A stretch of DNA of 9,325 bases from JAHEJV01 sp964653555 (GTDB taxonomy: Bacteria > Myxococcota_A > UBA9160 > SMWR01). The notes under the pieces are model-generated. The model saw nothing but the letters and a program-made list of their open reading frames with translations, did not search any database and was not told where the DNA came from. The stretch covers positions 1-9,325 of the forward strand of contig CAZZFT010000182.1 in the NCBI GenBank assembly GCA_964653555.1, read 5' to 3'. Both the position numbers and the translations under genes were made by a program. Positions 1-6,675 of this stretch are shown one piece after another. Each line of letters starts with the position of its first letter. Within the stretch, counting starts at the first letter, position 1.

Positions 1-1647
1 CCCCGTCAACACGTTCTTCAGCACCTTGCCCGCGGCGTTGCGCGGCAGCGGCTCCCGGCGCAGCTCCCAGTGGGCGGGAACCTTGAAGGCGGCGAGCTTC
101 TCGGCGACGAAGGCGCACAGCTCGGCCGGGCACGGCTCGGCGCCATCCCGTGTCACCACGATCGCCTTCACCTCCTGGCCGAGCTCCTCGTGATCGACGC
201 CCACGACGGCGGCCTCGGCCACGTCCGGGTGCTCCTCCAGGCGATGTTCGATCTCGACGGGATAGATGTTCTCGCCGCCGCGCAGGATCAGGTCGCGCGC
301 GCGGGAGTTGATGTACAGGCGTCCCTCCGCGTCGAAGTGTCCGATGTCGCCGGTGCGCAGCCAGCCCCCTTCCAGGAGCGCCTCGCGCGTCGCCTCGGGC
401 TTTCGCCAGTAGCCGCTCATCAGGTACGGGCTGCGGATGTGGATCTCGCCCTCCTGCCCGGCGGGACGCGCCACGCCCTCCGGATCCCGGACCTCGATCT
501 CGTGGGTCGCCACCGGGCGTCCCACCGACCGGGGATGGGCGAGCAGCTCGTCGCCCGTGATCATCGCGGGCGCCGTCACCGACTCGGAGAGGCCATAGCC
601 GAGACCGATGTTGTGCGCACCGCTCGGAAACGCCTCGCGCAGCCTCCGCTGGATCTCCGGGCTCGTCGGTCCGCCGCCGGATCCGACGTTGCTGATGCTC
701 GAGACGTCGTAGCGCGAGAGCGCGGGATGCGACACGACGCGGTGAGGCATGTTGCCGAGCGCGCTCCAGGCGGTGATGCGCTCGCGCTCGATCAGGCGCA
801 GCACGTCCTCGGGATCGAAGCGACCGGGGCGGTACACGGCCTTGCCGCCGACCGAGAGCATGGTGACGCAGCCCGCGTAGAGGCCCGAGAGGTGGAAGAG
901 CGGAACCGTCACCAGCATCGCGGGAGCCGCCGGCGCACCCTTCGCCGCACGCCCCGATTCGGCGGCGTAGATCAGGTTCCGCAGACCGTTGAACATCCCC
1001 ACCGAGACGAAGCCGCAGATGCCGCGGTGGCTGTTGACCGCGCCCTTCGGCCGCCCGGTGGTGCCGCTGGTGTAGAGGATCACCGCGGGATCGTCCTCGG
1101 CGATCGCGGCCTCGGGCAGCGCCCTTCCCGCCGCGCCCGCCTCCAGCTCCGCGAAATGCGACTCGATCTCGACCACCGGCACGCCCGGGTCCCGCCCGCC
1201 GAGCCGCTCCAGTCGCTTGCGGTCGCCGATCAGCAGCTTCGGGTCGGCGTCGGCGATGCCGTACAGGATCTCGTCGGTCTGCCACCAGCCGTTCAGCGCC
1301 GCGACCACCCCGCCGACGCTCACCGTCGCCCAGAAGGCGAGCACCCACTCGGGGCAGTTGGCGGCGAGGATCGCGACGCGGTCTCCGGGCCCCACGCCGT
1401 AGCGCTCGCGCAGCGCCGCGCCGAGCGCCGAGGCGCGGGCGAAGTGCTCGGCGAAGGAGAGGCGCCGATCCCCGTAGACGACGCAGTCCCGATCTCCGTG
1501 GCCCGCCGACGCCTCGAGCAAGGCGCGCAGCGAGCGCGCCCGGTTCTTGAACACGGGCAGGCGCTGGCCACGCACCTGCTCGTGGACGATCTCGAAGGGC
1601 CCTCCGGGCCCGGTGATGCGCGCCTCGATCTCCCGCAGGTCCGGCAT
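1..1647 (-). CDS. Acyl-CoA synthetase (AMP-forming), 3' end cut by window edge
   Basis: Class I adenylate-forming enzyme that activates a carboxylic acid through an acyl-AMP to its CoA thioester. 549 residues are visible; only the last few and the stop are missing. Seen in order: P-loop-like motif YTSGTTGRPKG (192-202), GYGLSES (350-356), GWLRTGD (428-434), the hinge-region stretch RDLILRGGENIYP (451-463), and the C-terminal motif AAGKVLKN, where K541 is the expected catalytic lysine of the adenylation step. All core motifs are intact, so the enzyme should be active. The ATG is the only good start: an in-frame TAG lies five codons upstream and is also the stop of the SDR gene. No strong Shine-Dalgarno is visible, so translation may depend on coupling to that gene, 12 bp away. 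Family is certain; the substrate (fatty, aromatic or steroid-like acid) is unknown. Confidence 0.93.
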   Translation of the reverse strand, partial: MPDLREIEARITGPGGPFEIVHEQVRGQRLPVFKNRARSLRALLEASAGHGDRDCVVYGDRRLSFAEHFARASALGAALRERYGVGPGDRVAILAANCPEWVLAFWATVSVGGVVAALNGWWQTDEILYGIADADPKLLIGDRKRLERLGGRDPGVPVVEIESHFAELEAGAAGRALPEAAIAEDDPAVILYTSGTTGRPKGAVNSHRGICGFVSVGMFNGLRNLIYAAESGRAAKGAPAAPAMLVTVPLFHLSGLYAGCVTMLSVGGKAVYRPGRFDPEDVLRLIERERITAWSALGNMPHRVVSHPALSRYDVSSISNVGSGGGPTSPEIQRRLREAFPSGAHNIGLGYGLSESVTAPAMITGDELLAHPRSVGRPVATHEIEVRDPEGVARPAGQEGEIHIRSPYLMSGYWRKPEATREALLEGGWLRTGDIGHFDAEGRLYINSRARDLILRGGENIYPVEIEHRLEEHPDVAEAAVVGVDHEELGQEVKAIVVTRDGAEPCPAELCAFVAEKLAAFKVPAHWELRREPLPRNAAGKVLKNVLTG

Positions 1648-1659
1648 GGCGGGCTCATT

Positions 1660-2751
1660 CTACGCGCTCGGAAGAGCCCGCAGCCGCTCGATCAAGGCGT
1701 CCTCGAAGGCGAAGTCGAAGTCGACCGTGCGATCGAGACCCTCGCGGCGCATCCACTCCCAGGTCTGCGCGACCGCCGCGGGGAAGGTGTACTCGGGCTC
1801 CCAGCCGACGTCGCGGCGCAGCTGCTCGGTCGAGAAGATCACGCTGCGGTTCCAGTGGTGCAGGTTCGGGGCCAGGCGCTGCAGGATGCGCTGGATCCGG
1901 AACAGCGCCGCAGCGCGGTCGTCGGCGGCGACGGTGCGGATGTCCGCGTTCACCTTCAGCGGTCCGGCGCCGAGCGACATCCGGCCCGCGTACAGGTCGT
2001 CCATCCACGCGGCGGGGATGAACAGCTTCTCGGGCGAGACGCCCACGACCTGGGCGAAGGTGTCGACGTATCCCTCGTCGCTGTAGTAGCCGCCTCCGGT
2101 CAGGTTGTAGCGCCGGCCGAAGGTGACGGGCCGGCCGGCCATCATCCGAAGCGCGCGGGCCTCGTCGTCGACGTGTCCGATCTGGCCGAGAGTGGTGCCG
2201 TCGCCGGGGATCAGCACCGGTCGCCCGCGTGCCAGGCGCACGAACATGCGCTGCTCGCGGTCGGGGATGATGTTGTTCGGCCCGAACACCATCGAGAAAG
2301 CGGCGATCGTCGCCGGAAAGCCGCGCTCGCGATGTTCCTGCACCAGGTGCTCCTCGCACAGGATCTTGTTGCGGCCGTACTCGTTCTGGCGATCGCTCTT
2401 GTCGAGCGGGTGGTCCTCGGTGATCGGCAGCAGGTCGCTGGGCGCGTAGATGACGGTGGAGCTGGCGAAGATGTAATGGCCCGTGCGTCCGCGCAGGATC
2501 TCGCTCATCAGGCGCACGTCCTCGGGCCGGTAGGCGCTGATGTCGAAGACGCAGTCCCAGTCTCCGCTGCCGAGGGCGGAGCGAAGGGCCGCCGGATCGG
2601 TGCGGTCTGCGATCCGGCGCTCCACCCCCTGCGGCAGCTCCGCCGGGGTCTTGCCGCGATTGCAGACGGTCACCCGGTGTCCGGTGCGCACGAGCTCGCG
2701 CACGAGCGCCAGGCCGTTGAACTGGCTGCCGCCCATCACCAGGACCCTCAT
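1660..2751 (-). CDS. Atypical extended SDR / NAD-dependent epimerase-dehydratase family protein
   Basis: 363-residue Rossmann-fold protein. The N-terminal nucleotide-binding motif is GGSQFNG (7-13) rather than the usual GxxGxxG. It is followed by HRVTVCNRGK, a pattern known from the CSP41/isoflavone-reductase-like atypical SDRs. A YxxxK pair (Y125, K129, in EYGRNK) and an upstream SST (97-99) complete a normal SDR catalytic set. Conserved late features include FGPNN (156-160) and a C-terminal half rich in Trp and Tyr. The ATG at 2751 overlaps the TGA of the upstream gene (ATGA), and a GAGAGG lies 8 nt before it, so the two are translationally coupled. A longer in-frame start at 2808 adds 19 basic residues with no family support and was rejected. 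Probably an oxidoreductase or epimerase on a CoA-linked or sugar-like substrate; exact reaction unknown. Confidence 0.88.
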   Translation of the reverse strand: MRVLVMGGSQFNGLALVRELVRTGHRVTVCNRGKTPAELPQGVERRIADRTDPAALRSALGSGDWDCVFDISAYRPEDVRLMSEILRGRTGHYIFASSTVIYAPSDLLPITEDHPLDKSDRQNEYGRNKILCEEHLVQEHRERGFPATIAAFSMVFGPNNIIPDREQRMFVRLARGRPVLIPGDGTTLGQIGHVDDEARALRMMAGRPVTFGRRYNLTGGGYYSDEGYVDTFAQVVGVSPEKLFIPAAWMDDLYAGRMSLGAGPLKVNADIRTVAADDRAAALFRIQRILQRLAPNLHHWNRSVIFSTEQLRRDVGWEPEYTFPAAVAQTWEWMRREGLDRTVDFDFAFEDALIERLRALPSA

Positions 2752-3695
2752 GCGCCGGCCCTCTCGGCGGACGCAGCCGCAGGAGCCGCTCCGGACACGC
2801 GGGCCCACTGCTCGGCGAGAGCGCCGAAGAAGTCGCCCAGCTGCTCAGGCCGTCGCACGAAGGCGAGCAGCGGGAGCTGCACGTCGGTGGCGCCCGCACG
2901 AACGAGATCTGGCGCGCCGGCGAGGGTGCCGGCCAGATCGGGCCGGCCGCTGGCGCCGGTGCGCACCGCGAGCGAGCCGCGCACCTTGAGCGCGCCCGGA
3001 TCGCGGCCGGCGGCGGAGAACGCCTCTCGCAGTCGAGCCGAACCCTCGGCCAGATCCGCGCGTGTGGCGGTCATGATCGGGATCCAGCCGTCGCCCCACG
3101 AGACGATCCGCCGCAGATTGCGGCCGTGCAGCGTGCCCGAGAACCAGACCGGAACCCCTCCCGCCTGCACCGGACACGGCTCGCACCAGATCTTCTCGAA
3201 GGACACCGTCGGTGACGCAAAGGAGGCGGGCGCGTCGCGCCACAGTACCCGACACGCGGCGAGCGTGTCGTCCAGGCGCTGGGCGCGTTCCGAGAAGTCG
3301 AGACCGGCCGCGGCGAACTCCTCCCGCTGCCAGCCGACGCCGACGCCCAGCTCGAGGCGTCCCCGGGATAGAACGTCGAGGGTGGCGGCCGTCTTCGCCA
3401 GCACGATCGCGGGACGCAGCGGCGCGATCAGGATGCCGGTGGCGAGACGAACCCGGGTGGTGGCGCCGGCGATCGCCGCCAGCACGGTCAGCGGCTCGAG
3501 CCAGGGAACGTCGACCGGGAACGGGAACGGACCCCACTCGTAGGCCTGGGTGTTCTCGCTCATCACGACGTGATCGGGGACGATCACGGTGTCGACCCCC
3601 GCCGCCTCCGCGCTCCGGGCGAGATCCGTGATCTCGTGCAGGCGCCCGTCCGGGAAGAAGGGACCGAAGCTCGGGATGCTGAGGGTGAGCCGCAT
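2748..3695 (-). CDS. Luciferase-like (LLM class) oxidoreductase, probably F420-dependent
   Basis: 315 residues, TIM-barrel fold of the bacterial luciferase family. Diagnostic stretches are the N-terminal LTLSIPSFGPFF, the early IVPDHVVMS (38-46), TGILIAPLRP (86-95) and the block GRLELGVGVGWQREEF (112-127), typical of the F420-dependent LLM subfamily. GDGWIPIM (201-208) is a further conserved barrel segment. Such enzymes use a deazaflavin or flavin to oxidise or reduce a small organic substrate in the cytoplasm. First gene of the operon; its stop overlaps the next start. The chosen ATG gives the family's usual length and N-terminus. The frame stays open upstream as far as 4097, but that extension crosses unrelated and rearranged DNA. 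No clear Shine-Dalgarno is seen before the ATG. Cofactor choice (F420 versus FMN) is inferred from the subfamily pattern. Confidence 0.9.
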   Translation of the reverse strand: MRLTLSIPSFGPFFPDGRLHEITDLARSAEAAGVDTVIVPDHVVMSENTQAYEWGPFPFPVDVPWLEPLTVLAAIAGATTRVRLATGILIAPLRPAIVLAKTAATLDVLSRGRLELGVGVGWQREEFAAAGLDFSERAQRLDDTLAACRVLWRDAPASFASPTVSFEKIWCEPCPVQAGGVPVWFSGTLHGRNLRRIVSWGDGWIPIMTATRADLAEGSARLREAFSAAGRDPGALKVRGSLAVRTGASGRPDLAGTLAGAPDLVRAGATDVQLPLLAFVRRPEQLGDFFGALAEQWARVSGAAPAAASAERAGA

Positions 3696-3845
3696 CAAGG
3701 GGAGTCCACGACGGTCGATGGGGGCCGCGGCGCGCCCCACTCTTGCACAGGGATAAGACTGCGTCCAATCTACGCCTCGCTCTGGGAATGCCTCGAGCGC
3801 GGCCGAGGTGTGCGCCAGCGAGAACCCGAAGGAGCCCACTCGCGC
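3696..3845. promoter_or_regulatory. Divergent spacer upstream of the luciferase-like operon and the broken patatin gene
   Basis: This 150-bp non-coding stretch separates two divergent starts, so any promoter for the minus-strand operon should lie here. The segment around 3741-3780 is less GC-rich than its surroundings and contains ttgcac on the plus strand and TTGGAC on the minus strand. Neither has a convincing -10 partner at 16-18 nt, so no promoter is called. At 3829-3834 an AAGGAG sits 11 nt before the plus-strand ATG at 3846, a surviving ribosome-binding site of the wrecked gene. Confidence 0.4.
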
Positions 3846-4268
3846 ATGCAGCGCACGTCTCACGGGCGATCGGCCCTGCTCGCCCTGGCGCTGTGGATCG
3901 CGCCCGCGGTGCTCGCCGAGGAGGCCACCACTCCGGCGCCCGAACGTCGGCCGCGGCTGGGCTTGGTGTTGAGTATCGCCGATCTGTCCCTCGATGCGCA
4001 CCTCGCCGCCCCAACCGTCGATCGGATACCAGACGTGGTTCACGCCGATGTTGAAGTTCGCCTCGTCGCCGATGTCCGCCTCCAGGTTCAGGCCCACCCG
4101 GAAGTACTCGTGCCGCGCGCGCGTGCGTCGAGGTGGTAGACGAGCACCATGCCTTCGGGCGGACCCTTCATCGGCGTCGACACGCCGCTGGGACCGCTCT
4201 ACCTCGCCTACGCCTACGGCGAGGGCGGCGAGAACCAGGTCTACCTCTACCTGGGCCGCACCTTCTGA
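3846..4268 (+). pseudogene. Broken patatin-like phospholipase / outer-membrane barrel gene with inverted middle
   Basis: Three pieces of one kind of protein are seen. (1) Plus strand 3846-3974: signal peptide with hydrophobic core LLALALWIAPAVLA, then RPRLGLVLS, the opening of a patatin domain, which normally continues into GGGARG. (2) About 3975-4112, minus strand: HEYFRVGLNLEADIGDEANF followed by NIGVNHVWYPIDGWGGEVRI and EGQIGD, resembling barrel strands of the Bac_surface_Ag part of such proteins. (3) Plus strand 4149-4268: GVDTPLGPLYLAYAYGEGGE and then the terminal LYLGRTF, ending at TGA, a typical barrel C-terminus. In this family (PlpD-like, roughly 700 residues) the patatin domain hydrolyses lipids and the barrel sits in the outer membrane. 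Here the active-site GxSxG/DG(A) region and most of the barrel are gone. The order of pieces is that of an intact gene, but the middle one is reversed. Confidence 0.75.
3975..4112 (-). pseudogene. Inverted beta-barrel fragment within the broken patatin gene
   Basis: 46 codons on the minus strand read as alternating hydrophobic/polar barrel strands with the recognisable block GWGGEVRIEGQIGD. In patatin/barrel proteins an equivalent block of the form LGGEWRxExQIGD precedes the last half of the barrel. The left junction is sharp: plus-strand codon AGT (3972-3974) ends the patatin start VLS, and its reverse complement ACT continues the barrel frame as T after QIGD, so a few shared bases may mark the join. 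The right junction lies somewhere in 4113-4148. Because its frame is continuous with the luciferase-like gene, automated annotation may fuse this piece to that enzyme. Confidence 0.65.
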
Positions 4269-4270
4269 GA

Positions 4271-4280
4271 AGGGCGCCCT
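4271..4280. repeat. Perfect 10-bp palindrome between convergent stops
   Basis: agggcgccct is its own reverse complement. It lies between the TGA of the patatin remnant and the TAG of the acyl-CoA dehydrogenase and overlaps the latter's stop by two bases. With no loop and no T-tract it is a poor intrinsic terminator; it may be chance in GC-rich DNA. Confidence 0.35.
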
Positions 4281-5481
4281 AGCGCGCGTGCAGGTCGCGC
4301 GGGAGGCCGAGACCGCGCTCGCCGATCACGTTGCGCTGGATGTTCGAGGCGCCGCCGGCGATCGCCACCGCGATCGCGCCCATCATGCGCGCCGTCCACG
4401 AGCCAGGAGTGCCCGCCGCCAGCGGCTGCTGCTCGGCCTCGCTGGGCTCGAGCAGCGCCTCGGCGCCGATCCAGTCGTAGGCCGCCTCGGAGATGCGCCG
4501 GCGCAGGTTCGTGCCGGAGAGTTTCATCAAGAGCGTCGGGAGCGCCGTGTCCTCCAGGTCGCCGCGCGCGGTGGAGGTCAGCATCCGGCGCCCCGTGTAC
4601 TCGTGGGCGAGCAGGTAGCCCTCGATCTCGGCGAGCCGCTGGCGGACGACGGGGTGCTCCAGCGCGGGCACGCCCTCGCGCCGCTGCCCGCGCAGCATCG
4701 CGACCAGCTCGTCGAACAAGCGCCGCATCGCGTTCGGGTTGCCGATCATGTTGCGCTCGTGCTTGAGCGTGGAGCGCGACACCTGCCAGCCCTGCCCCCG
4801 CGCGCCGACGATCCAGTCGGCCGGCGTGCGCACGCCGTCGAGGAACACCTCGTTGAAGAGCGCGCCGCCGGTCATCTCGCGCAGCGGGCGTATGGTCACA
4901 CCCGGCGCCTTCATGTCGAGCAGCAGGTACGAGATGCCCGCGTGCTTCGGGGCCGCGGGCTCGGTGCGGAACAGCCCGAACATGTAGTCGGCCTTGTCCG
5001 CGCCCGAGGTCCAGATCTTGTGTCCGTGGATCACCCACTCGCCGCCGTCGAGCTCGGCGCGCGACGAAAGCGACGCGAGGTCGCTGCCGGCGCCGGGCTC
5101 GCTGTAGCCCTGACACCAGACATCCTCGCCGGTGAGAGCGCGGGGAACGAAGCGCCGCTTCTGCGCCTCGCTGCCGAGCTCCAGCAGCGTCGGTGCCAGC
5201 ATGCCCGCCCCCTGGGTGAGCAGCGCGCCGGGCGCCCCCGAGGCCGCGTACTCCTCGGAGACGATCTGGTCGATGATCACGTCCGGCTCGCGTCCCGCGC
5301 CGCCGTACTCGGCGGGGATGTGGCGGTAGACATAGCCGCGCTCGATGCCCCGCTGGCGGAAGAGCGCCTCCTGCTCGCGCAGCGGCAGCAGACCCTCGGG
5401 CCCGACGAGAGGCCAGCCGCGCAGAAACTCACGCAGCTCGCTGCGGAACGCCTCGTACTTCTCGCCGTAGCGAAGATCCAT
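4279..5481 (-). CDS. Acyl-CoA dehydrogenase, probable catalytic subunit of a two-subunit enzyme
   Basis: 400-residue FAD flavoenzyme that introduces a trans-2 double bond into an acyl-CoA. Seen: helical N-domain, QGYSEPGAGSDLASL (124-138) contributing to FAD/substrate binding, KIWTSGADKADYMFGLFR (155-172), GQGWQVSRSTLKHERNMIG (229-247) and a C-terminal GGASNIQRNVIGERGLGLPR. The MCAD-type base position (Glu in YEGT) reads AGGAS, so that Glu is absent. E242 in LKHER matches the alternative base position used by isovaleryl- and long-chain enzymes. The family is close to actinobacterial FadE26/FadE29-like subunits that work with a shorter partner. The ATG is 8 bp after the stop of the partner gene; a run of eight G just before it is the likely ribosome-binding site. 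Substrate unknown; a bulky or branched acyl group is plausible. Confidence 0.93.
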   Translation of the reverse strand: MDLRYGEKYEAFRSELREFLRGWPLVGPEGLLPLREQEALFRQRGIERGYVYRHIPAEYGGAGREPDVIIDQIVSEEYAASGAPGALLTQGAGMLAPTLLELGSEAQKRRFVPRALTGEDVWCQGYSEPGAGSDLASLSSRAELDGGEWVIHGHKIWTSGADKADYMFGLFRTEPAAPKHAGISYLLLDMKAPGVTIRPLREMTGGALFNEVFLDGVRTPADWIVGARGQGWQVSRSTLKHERNMIGNPNAMRRLFDELVAMLRGQRREGVPALEHPVVRQRLAEIEGYLLAHEYTGRRMLTSTARGDLEDTALPTLLMKLSGTNLRRRISEAAYDWIGAEALLEPSEAEQQPLAAGTPGSWTARMMGAIAVAIAGGASNIQRNVIGERGLGLPRDLHAR

Positions 5482-5482
5482 G

Positions 5483-5490
5483 CCCCCCCC
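5483..5490 (-). repeat. G8 homopolymer at the junction of the two dehydrogenase genes
   Basis: Eight consecutive G on the minus strand begin inside the TAG stop of the first dehydrogenase and end one base before the ATG of the second. The tract occupies the ribosome-binding position, so length change by slippage would alter initiation of the downstream subunit rather than its frame. Confidence 0.6.
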
Positions 5491-6572
5491 TACGCCCAGC
5501 CGGCGAGCGCGGCGCTGCGCTCGCGGTGGAGCTCGGGCGTGCCGAGGAAGGCACGGTCGAAGAGCGTGCGCTTGAACCAGATCTGGACGTCCGATTCCCA
5601 GGTGTAGCCGATGCCCCCGTGGAGCTCGACGGTGTCGCGCGCGACCGAGAGCGCCCGGTCGGTGATGTGGGCCTTGGCGACCGCCGCCGCGTGGGGCGCG
5701 CGCTCGGGCAGCCGGTCGACGGCGTGGGCGGCGTACCAGAGCAGACCGCGAGCGGGCTCGAGGTCGGTAACCGCGTTCGCGAGCTGATGCTTCACTGCCT
5801 GGAACTGGGCCAGCCGGGTTCCGAACTGCTCGCGGGTGCCGACGTAGGCGATCGTCGCGCGCAACAGATGCCAGGCAGCGCCGAATGCGTCGGCGGCGAG
5901 CAGCACCAGCGCCGCGTCGCGCAGGCGCCCCGCGGCCCCCGCCCCTTCCGCGAGCGGCTCGGCGACGACCCCATCGAGCGCGATCTCCGCGACCGCGCGC
6001 GTGCGGTCCACGCCGAGAACCGCGCGCACGCTCAGCCCGGGAGCGCCCGCCTCGACCAGGGCCAGACCGCCTCCGCGGGTGCCCACGACGATCGCGTCCG
6101 CGGCCGCGCCGTCGGGGACGAACACCTTGGCCCCCGAGAGTCGACCCCCCTGGAGCTCCGCGGTCCACTCCTCGGGCTGCCAGTGACCGCCGAATTCGCC
6201 GAAGGCGACCGTCGCCGCCGTGTCGCCGGTCGCGAGCCGGGGCAGCCAATGGTCGCGCTGCGCCGGGCTGCCGCCCCAGCGGAGCGCGAGGCCGGCGAGA
6301 ACGTGACCGAGGAAGGGCACCGGCAGCGCGGACTCGCCGAGAACCTCGGAGACCAGGGCGAGGTCGAGGACCTCCAGGTCGCTGCCCCCGTTCGAGGCGG
6401 GAAGCGCGAGACCCGCGACGCCCATCTCGACGAGCCCCTTCCACAGTGCGGCGTCGCAGCCCCCGCCCTCCTCGAATCGCTCGCGCAGCCTTGCGATCGG
6501 ACACTCCATCGCGGCGAAGCCGCGGATCGTGTCCTGCAGCAGGCGCTGCTCCTCGGACAGGCCGAAATCCAT
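5490..6572 (-). CDS. Acyl-CoA dehydrogenase, probable non-catalytic partner subunit
   Basis: 360-residue member of the acyl-CoA dehydrogenase family, shorter and more divergent than its downstream neighbour. Seen: N-terminal MDFGLSEEQRLLQDTIRGF, a middle beta domain with sparse conservation (no intact SEPxAGSD motif), REQFGTRLAQFQAVKHQLA (247-265) that binds the FAD pyrophosphate, and VELHGGIGYTWE (315-326). Near the usual helix-G catalytic Glu the sequence is ALVLLAADAFGAAWHL (221-236), with no Glu. This fits the alpha2beta2 dehydrogenases known from sterol side-chain degradation in Mycobacterium (FadE28-FadE29 type), where only one subunit carries the base. First gene of the pair; GAAGGA lies 7 nt before the ATG, which supports this start over longer in-frame options. 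Role in a heteromer is inference. Confidence 0.9.
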   Translation of the reverse strand: MDFGLSEEQRLLQDTIRGFAAMECPIARLRERFEEGGGCDAALWKGLVEMGVAGLALPASNGGSDLEVLDLALVSEVLGESALPVPFLGHVLAGLALRWGGSPAQRDHWLPRLATGDTAATVAFGEFGGHWQPEEWTAELQGGRLSGAKVFVPDGAAADAIVVGTRGGGLALVEAGAPGLSVRAVLGVDRTRAVAEIALDGVVAEPLAEGAGAAGRLRDAALVLLAADAFGAAWHLLRATIAYVGTREQFGTRLAQFQAVKHQLANAVTDLEPARGLLWYAAHAVDRLPERAPHAAAVAKAHITDRALSVARDTVELHGGIGYTWESDVQIWFKRTLFDRAFLGTPELHRERSAALAGWA

Positions 6573-6675
6573 CTCCGCTTCCTTCGCCCCGCTTCCGCTC
6601 CCGCCGCCTCGTGATCGCACCCGACCCGGGCTGCCCGTCGGAACCGCTGATATACCATCGCCGGCGGAGGATGTC
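6573..6675. promoter_or_regulatory. Divergent promoter region between the dehydrogenase pair and the carboxyltransferase
   Basis: This 103-bp spacer separates two outward-facing transcription units. The only AT-rich island is gatataccat at 6649-6658. It offers TATACC on the plus strand (4 of 6 to a -10) about 20 nt before the carboxyltransferase start, and TATATC on the minus strand. No -35 matching TTGACA is found at proper spacing for either. Shine-Dalgarno sequences are present at both edges: GGAGG at 6666-6670 (plus) and GAAGGA at 6580-6585 (minus). A shared control region is likely from layout; the exact promoters are not resolved. Confidence 0.4.

Noticed and set aside
70..3543. Plus-strand open frame of 1157 codons opposite three enzymes
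   Set aside because: Composition is Arg/Ala/His/Asp-rich with no domain, and it lies antisense to three genes with intact family motifs. It is the usual high-GC shadow frame.
3994..5607. Plus-strand open frame of 537 codons
   Set aside because: Antisense to the 400-residue acyl-CoA dehydrogenase and low-complexity in character; no recognisable domain.
6529..6675. N-terminal extension of the carboxyltransferase to 6529
   Set aside because: It would overlap the divergent dehydrogenase start, and the family N-terminus and GGAGG support the start at 6676.
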